Shown: piece by piece, positions 7,150 to 9,461 of the stretch | Numbering within the stretch: position 1 is the first letter of the stretch | Layout of the letters: each line of letters begins with the position of its first letter | Assembly: GCA_003222065.1 (NCBI GenBank) | Contig: QHUV01000265.1 | Coordinates: 1 to 9,461 of the forward strand | Source of the DNA: Gemmatimonadota bacterium | GTDB taxonomy: Bacteria; Gemmatimonadota; Gemmatimonadetes; Gemmatimonadales; Gemmatimonadaceae | DNA length: 9,461 nt | Direction of reading: 5' to 3' | Made by a program: the position numbers and the translations under genes | Notes under the pieces: generated by a model | Told to the model about the DNA's origin: nothing | The model's input: only the letters and a program-made list of their open reading frames with translations | Databases searched by the model: none

Positions 7150-8112
7150 CGGCGTCGCGGCGACGCTGACGTCGATTGGCAGTCTGTGCCCGTTACGCTC
7201 CTCGACACGGTCGAGCAGGCCCTGCCAGACGGCGGCAAAGGCGTGACCGACGTCCGTCGGCGCCTTCCCGGGCGCGAATTCCGCCGTATTTCCCGCCACC
7301 CAAAATGGCGGTTCACCGCTGACGTTTAGCGAATCATAAACGCTCTTCACGTCCTCGTAGATGAGCGCGGCGTTCGCCGTGTGCGCGTAAAACCCTGGAC
7401 GGTACCGCCCGTCGGCGAGGACGTGCGCCGCCCACTCCGTATAGTACTGCCGCATCGCCGTTGGCACGGTGTTCATGTGCTCAACATCGAGAAAGACGAC
7501 CGTGCCGCGCGGAAATCCTTCCGCTTCAGTGCGGGCGATGGCGTCATCGGCCTCGGCGCCCCCGCGCGCGGCGCTGACGAACTGTGTCGAGCAACTCGAA
7601 TTCGGCTCGGCGCGCGGCTGGACGATCACCTTCACGGGTACGCGCTTGGTCGCGTAGCCGACGATTCTGCGGCCCTGACGAACCTTTACCTGCCTAACGC
7701 GCCGCTTCACGAATTTCGTGACTACCTCGGCTTTGCCGGGAGTCTTACCCCAGGTTTGCTGGCCGACGTAGACGACGGCAACGCCCCACCCCATCCGCGA
7801 CAGTTGCTCGCGCTTACCGGCCCAGCTCGCGTCGCGATGACAGGGCGTCGAAGGCAGATAGTAGCCGACCCACTCGAAGGAACCGTCGTCGCGCCACGCC
7901 TGCATCGCGTCGTCGCCCGGATACTTGCTCGTATCGAATCCAAGGTGGCGGCCCGCGCTGGCGGCCTCGAGATTCTCCGCGAGCATCTCGATGCCAGACG
8001 ATGCGTAATTGAGCGGATTCGACGGACCACCGAACGCGGAACCGTCGCGGCCGCCGAGGCCAACGATAACGCCACCGGCAAGCACGAGTGTCAGAACGTC
8101 GCGTAACTTCAC
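7123..8112 (-). CDS. Exported DUF1906 (Rv2525c-like) glycoside-hydrolase-like protein
   Basis: This is an exported TIM-barrel-like protein of the DUF1906/Rv2525c group, thought to act on the cell wall; family activity is poorly defined. The GTG at 8112 is chosen because GGAGGG (8119-8124) lies six bases upstream and it gives a clean signal sequence (MKLRDVLTLVLAGGVIVGLGG). The domain starts at HLGFDTSKYPG (D60) and continues through EWVGYYLPSTPCHRD and GVAVVYVGQQ. The second half has AARGGAEADDAI, GFPRGTVVFLDVE (D209, E211, likely active-site acids), RPGFYAHT, FWVAGN and AAVWQ, ending at LPIDVSVA. Between YVGQQTWG and SSCSTQ (about 123-173) there is a strongly basic insert of roughly 45 residues (KFVKRRVRQVKVRQGRR and on), unusual for the family as I know it. 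At 329 aa the protein appears complete. It is divergent from the dehydrogenase gene. Confidence 0.8.
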   Translation of the reverse strand: MKLRDVLTLVLAGGVIVGLGGRDGSAFGGPSNPLNYASSGIEMLAENLEAASAGRHLGFDTSKYPGDDAMQAWRDDGSFEWVGYYLPSTPCHRDASWAGKREQLSRMGWGVAVVYVGQQTWGKTPGKAEVVTKFVKRRVRQVKVRQGRRIVGYATKRVPVKVIVQPRAEPNSSCSTQFVSAARGGAEADDAIARTEAEGFPRGTVVFLDVEHMNTVPTAMRQYYTEWAAHVLADGRYRPGFYAHTANAALIYEDVKSVYDSLNVSGEPPFWVAGNTAEFAPGKAPTDVGHAFAAVWQGLLDRVEERNGHRLPIDVSVAATPSPSLAATD

Positions 8113-8140
8113 CACCTGCCCTCCGGATGCGCTCGTTCGC

Positions 8141-8163
8141 GACGCCCACTCGGAAGGGGCGTC
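8141..8163. promoter_or_regulatory. Inverted repeat between divergent genes, candidate operator
   Basis: GACGCCC (8141-8147) and GGGCGTC (8157-8163) form a perfect 7-bp inverted repeat around nine bases. It lies in the 75-bp gap between the DUF1906 gene and the PQQ dehydrogenase gene. Its position suits an operator or a leader hairpin controlling either gene, but no known regulator site was recognised. Confidence 0.3.
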
Positions 8164-8187
8164 TCTCACCCTACCCAGCATGAGGTC

Positions 8188-9461
8188 ATGAGTTCCACTA
8201 CCGATGATCGGCGAGCGTCACCGATGAGACGGCTCATTGTCGGGCTCGCGATACTCGTTATACCACCAGCTCTGCGCGCGCAGGCGCGTGTCGAGTGGCC
8301 GACGTACGGTGGTGACGCTGGCGCCACCAAATACTCGCCGCTCACCGACGTGAATCGGCGCAACGTTAGGCGCCTAACGATGGCGTGGCGCTGGGCCGTC
8401 GCCGAGCAGCCGATTCGCCAGACGGACAGCACCAAGGCGGCCAGGCCGGGGAACTTTCAGACGACGCCGCTCATGATCGGCGACACGCTCTTTTTCAGCA
8501 CGCCCTACAATCGCGTCGTCGCCATGGACGCCAGTACAGGTCGGCCATACTGGATCTACGACCCGCGGGCGTACGCCTTTGGGCAGCCGTCCAACGGGAC
8601 AGGCTTCGTACACCGTGGGGTGGCAACGTGGTCGGATGGAAAAGAACGGCGCGTGTTCATGAACAGCCGCTGGCGATTGATCGCCATCGACGCGGCGAGC
8701 GGAAAGTTGGTCCGGACCTTCGGCGACACTGGCGCCGTCGATCTCACGGCCCAGCTGCGGCGCCCGGTGAACAAGCTGCATTACACCAACACCTCGCCGC
8801 CGGTGGTCTGGGGAGACCTCGTCATCGTCGGCAATGGCGTCGGCGACCGGCTCGTGTATCACGACGATCCGCCGGGGGACGTTCAGGCGTTCGACGTGCG
8901 GAGCGGGAAACGCGTTTGGGACTTCGATCCAATTCCACAGCCAGGCGAATTCGGCAACGAGAGTTGGGAAGACAGCTCGTGGAAGCACACCGGCCATACG
9001 AATGTGTGGGCGCCGTTCAGCGTCGACAGTGCGCGCGGGTTGGTGTATTTGCCACTGAGTACGCCGAGCAACGACTGGTACGGCGGAGCGCGAAAAGGCG
9101 ACAACCTCTTCGCCGAATCCATCGTATGTCTCGACGCGCGCACGGGCGCCCGAAAGTGGCATTTCCAAACGGTGCATCACGGCCTGTGGGACTACGATAT
9201 TCCAGCGCCGCCGGTGCTCGGCACCGTGAGCGTGAATGGCCGTCTCACCGACATCGTTGCCGTCCCGACGAAGATGGGCTTCCTCTTCGTGTTCGACCGC
9301 GTCCGGGGGAAACCCATCTGGCCGATCGTCGAACGCCCGGTTCCCGCGAGCGACGTGGAGAATGAGCGCGCGGCAAAGACGCAACCGTACCCGACAAGGC
9401 CGGCCCCATTCGCTCAGCAGGGATTCACCGCCGCCGACGTCATCGACCTCACGCCTCAGCT
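8188..9461 (+). CDS. PQQ-dependent dehydrogenase (glucose dehydrogenase type), C-terminus outside window
   Basis: This is a periplasmic quinoprotein dehydrogenase of the eight-bladed beta-propeller type, oxidising a sugar or alcohol with pyrroloquinoline quinone and passing electrons to the respiratory chain. I read 424 complete codons. A signal peptide (MRRLIVGLAILVIPPALRAQA) begins at the in-frame ATG 8224. The ATG at 8188 adds 12 polar residues and has GAGG just before it, closer than ideal; either could be the start. The mature protein opens with EWPTYGGDAGATKYSPLTDVNRRNV, the family's usual first blade. Propeller repeats follow: VVAMDASTGRPYW, LIAIDAASGKLV, VQAFDVRSGKRVWDFDP and IVCLDARTGARKWHFQ. 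HHGLWDYDIPAPPVL and KMGFLFVFDRVRGKPIWPIVERPVP are hallmark segments of glucose-dehydrogenase-like quinoproteins. The substrate is not determinable here, and no cytochrome domain has appeared before the edge. Confidence 0.92.
   Translation, partial: MSSTTDDRRASPMRRLIVGLAILVIPPALRAQARVEWPTYGGDAGATKYSPLTDVNRRNVRRLTMAWRWAVAEQPIRQTDSTKAARPGNFQTTPLMIGDTLFFSTPYNRVVAMDASTGRPYWIYDPRAYAFGQPSNGTGFVHRGVATWSDGKERRVFMNSRWRLIAIDAASGKLVRTFGDTGAVDLTAQLRRPVNKLHYTNTSPPVVWGDLVIVGNGVGDRLVYHDDPPGDVQAFDVRSGKRVWDFDPIPQPGEFGNESWEDSSWKHTGHTNVWAPFSVDSARGLVYLPLSTPSNDWYGGARKGDNLFAESIVCLDARTGARKWHFQTVHHGLWDYDIPAPPVLGTVSVNGRLTDIVAVPTKMGFLFVFDRVRGKPIWPIVERPVPASDVENERAAKTQPYPTRPAPFAQQGFTAADVIDLTPQ
8364..8379. repeat. 16-bp perfect palindrome of the GTTAGGC word
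   Basis: CGTTAGGCGCCTAACG is two head-to-head copies of the word found six other times in the window. It lies inside the PQQ dehydrogenase gene, where it encodes V-R-R-L with AGG and CTA codons. Function unknown. Confidence 0.6.

Noticed and set aside
7381..8106. 241-residue plus-strand open frame
   Set aside because: It lies antisense to the DUF1906 gene, which has a recognisable fold, signal peptide and ribosome site; GC-rich antisense frames of this length are common.
983..8378. Reading the TTAGGC word as telomere-like repeats
   Set aside because: The copies are dispersed singly, in both orientations, inside genes, and never in tandem.
8374..9384. 336-residue minus-strand and 326-residue plus-strand frames
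   Set aside because: Both are shadows of the PQQ dehydrogenase, whose own frame is clear but runs off the window edge.

Overview
The window looks like a piece of chromosome from a GC-rich, probably soil-dwelling Gram-negative bacterium. Codon usage, the two lipoproteins, the quinoprotein dehydrogenase and a recurring GTTAGGC/GCCTAAC word suggest Gemmatimonadota. That assignment is inference from style of sequence, not from a marker gene. No rRNA, tRNA, CRISPR array, insertion sequence, phage gene or attachment site was seen.

Layout. Positions 1-826 (-) hold the N-terminal 275 codons of a major facilitator (EntS/MFS_3-type) exporter that runs off the left edge. Positions 984-1913 (-) hold a bacterial type IB DNA topoisomerase, and divergent from it at 2063-3565 (+) lies a DEAD-box RNA helicase with a DbpA-type RNA-binding tail. 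A GAF-GGDEF-EAL cyclic-di-GMP protein follows at 3665-5545 (+), then a small cupredoxin lipoprotein at 5631-6035 (+). Two bases beyond it, convergent, is a small lipoprotein of unknown function (6038-6466, -). After a gene-poor stretch of about 300 bp comes an unrecognised 128-residue protein (6763-7149, +). It overlaps the 3' end of an exported DUF1906/Rv2525c-like glycoside-hydrolase-like protein (7123-8112, -). A PQQ-dependent dehydrogenase (8188 onward, +) leaves the window at the right edge.

These genes do not form one obvious pathway. They are mostly single genes in alternating orientation: nucleic-acid enzymes, one second-messenger enzyme, and several exported proteins for the cell envelope or periplasmic redox chemistry. 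I found no convincing new multi-gene system.

The most striking observation is that two neighbouring, divergent, otherwise well-preserved genes each lack a central block of about 65-75 codons without loss of frame. The topoisomerase lacks the segment that normally carries two catalytic residues. The helicase lacks motifs TPGR, DEAD and SAT. Either both enzymes are catalytically dead remnants or repurposed proteins, or the sequence has lost these blocks by an assembly or editing error. The second observation is the 7-bp word GTTAGGC/GCCTAAC, present eight times in 9.5 kb, once as a perfect 16-bp palindrome.
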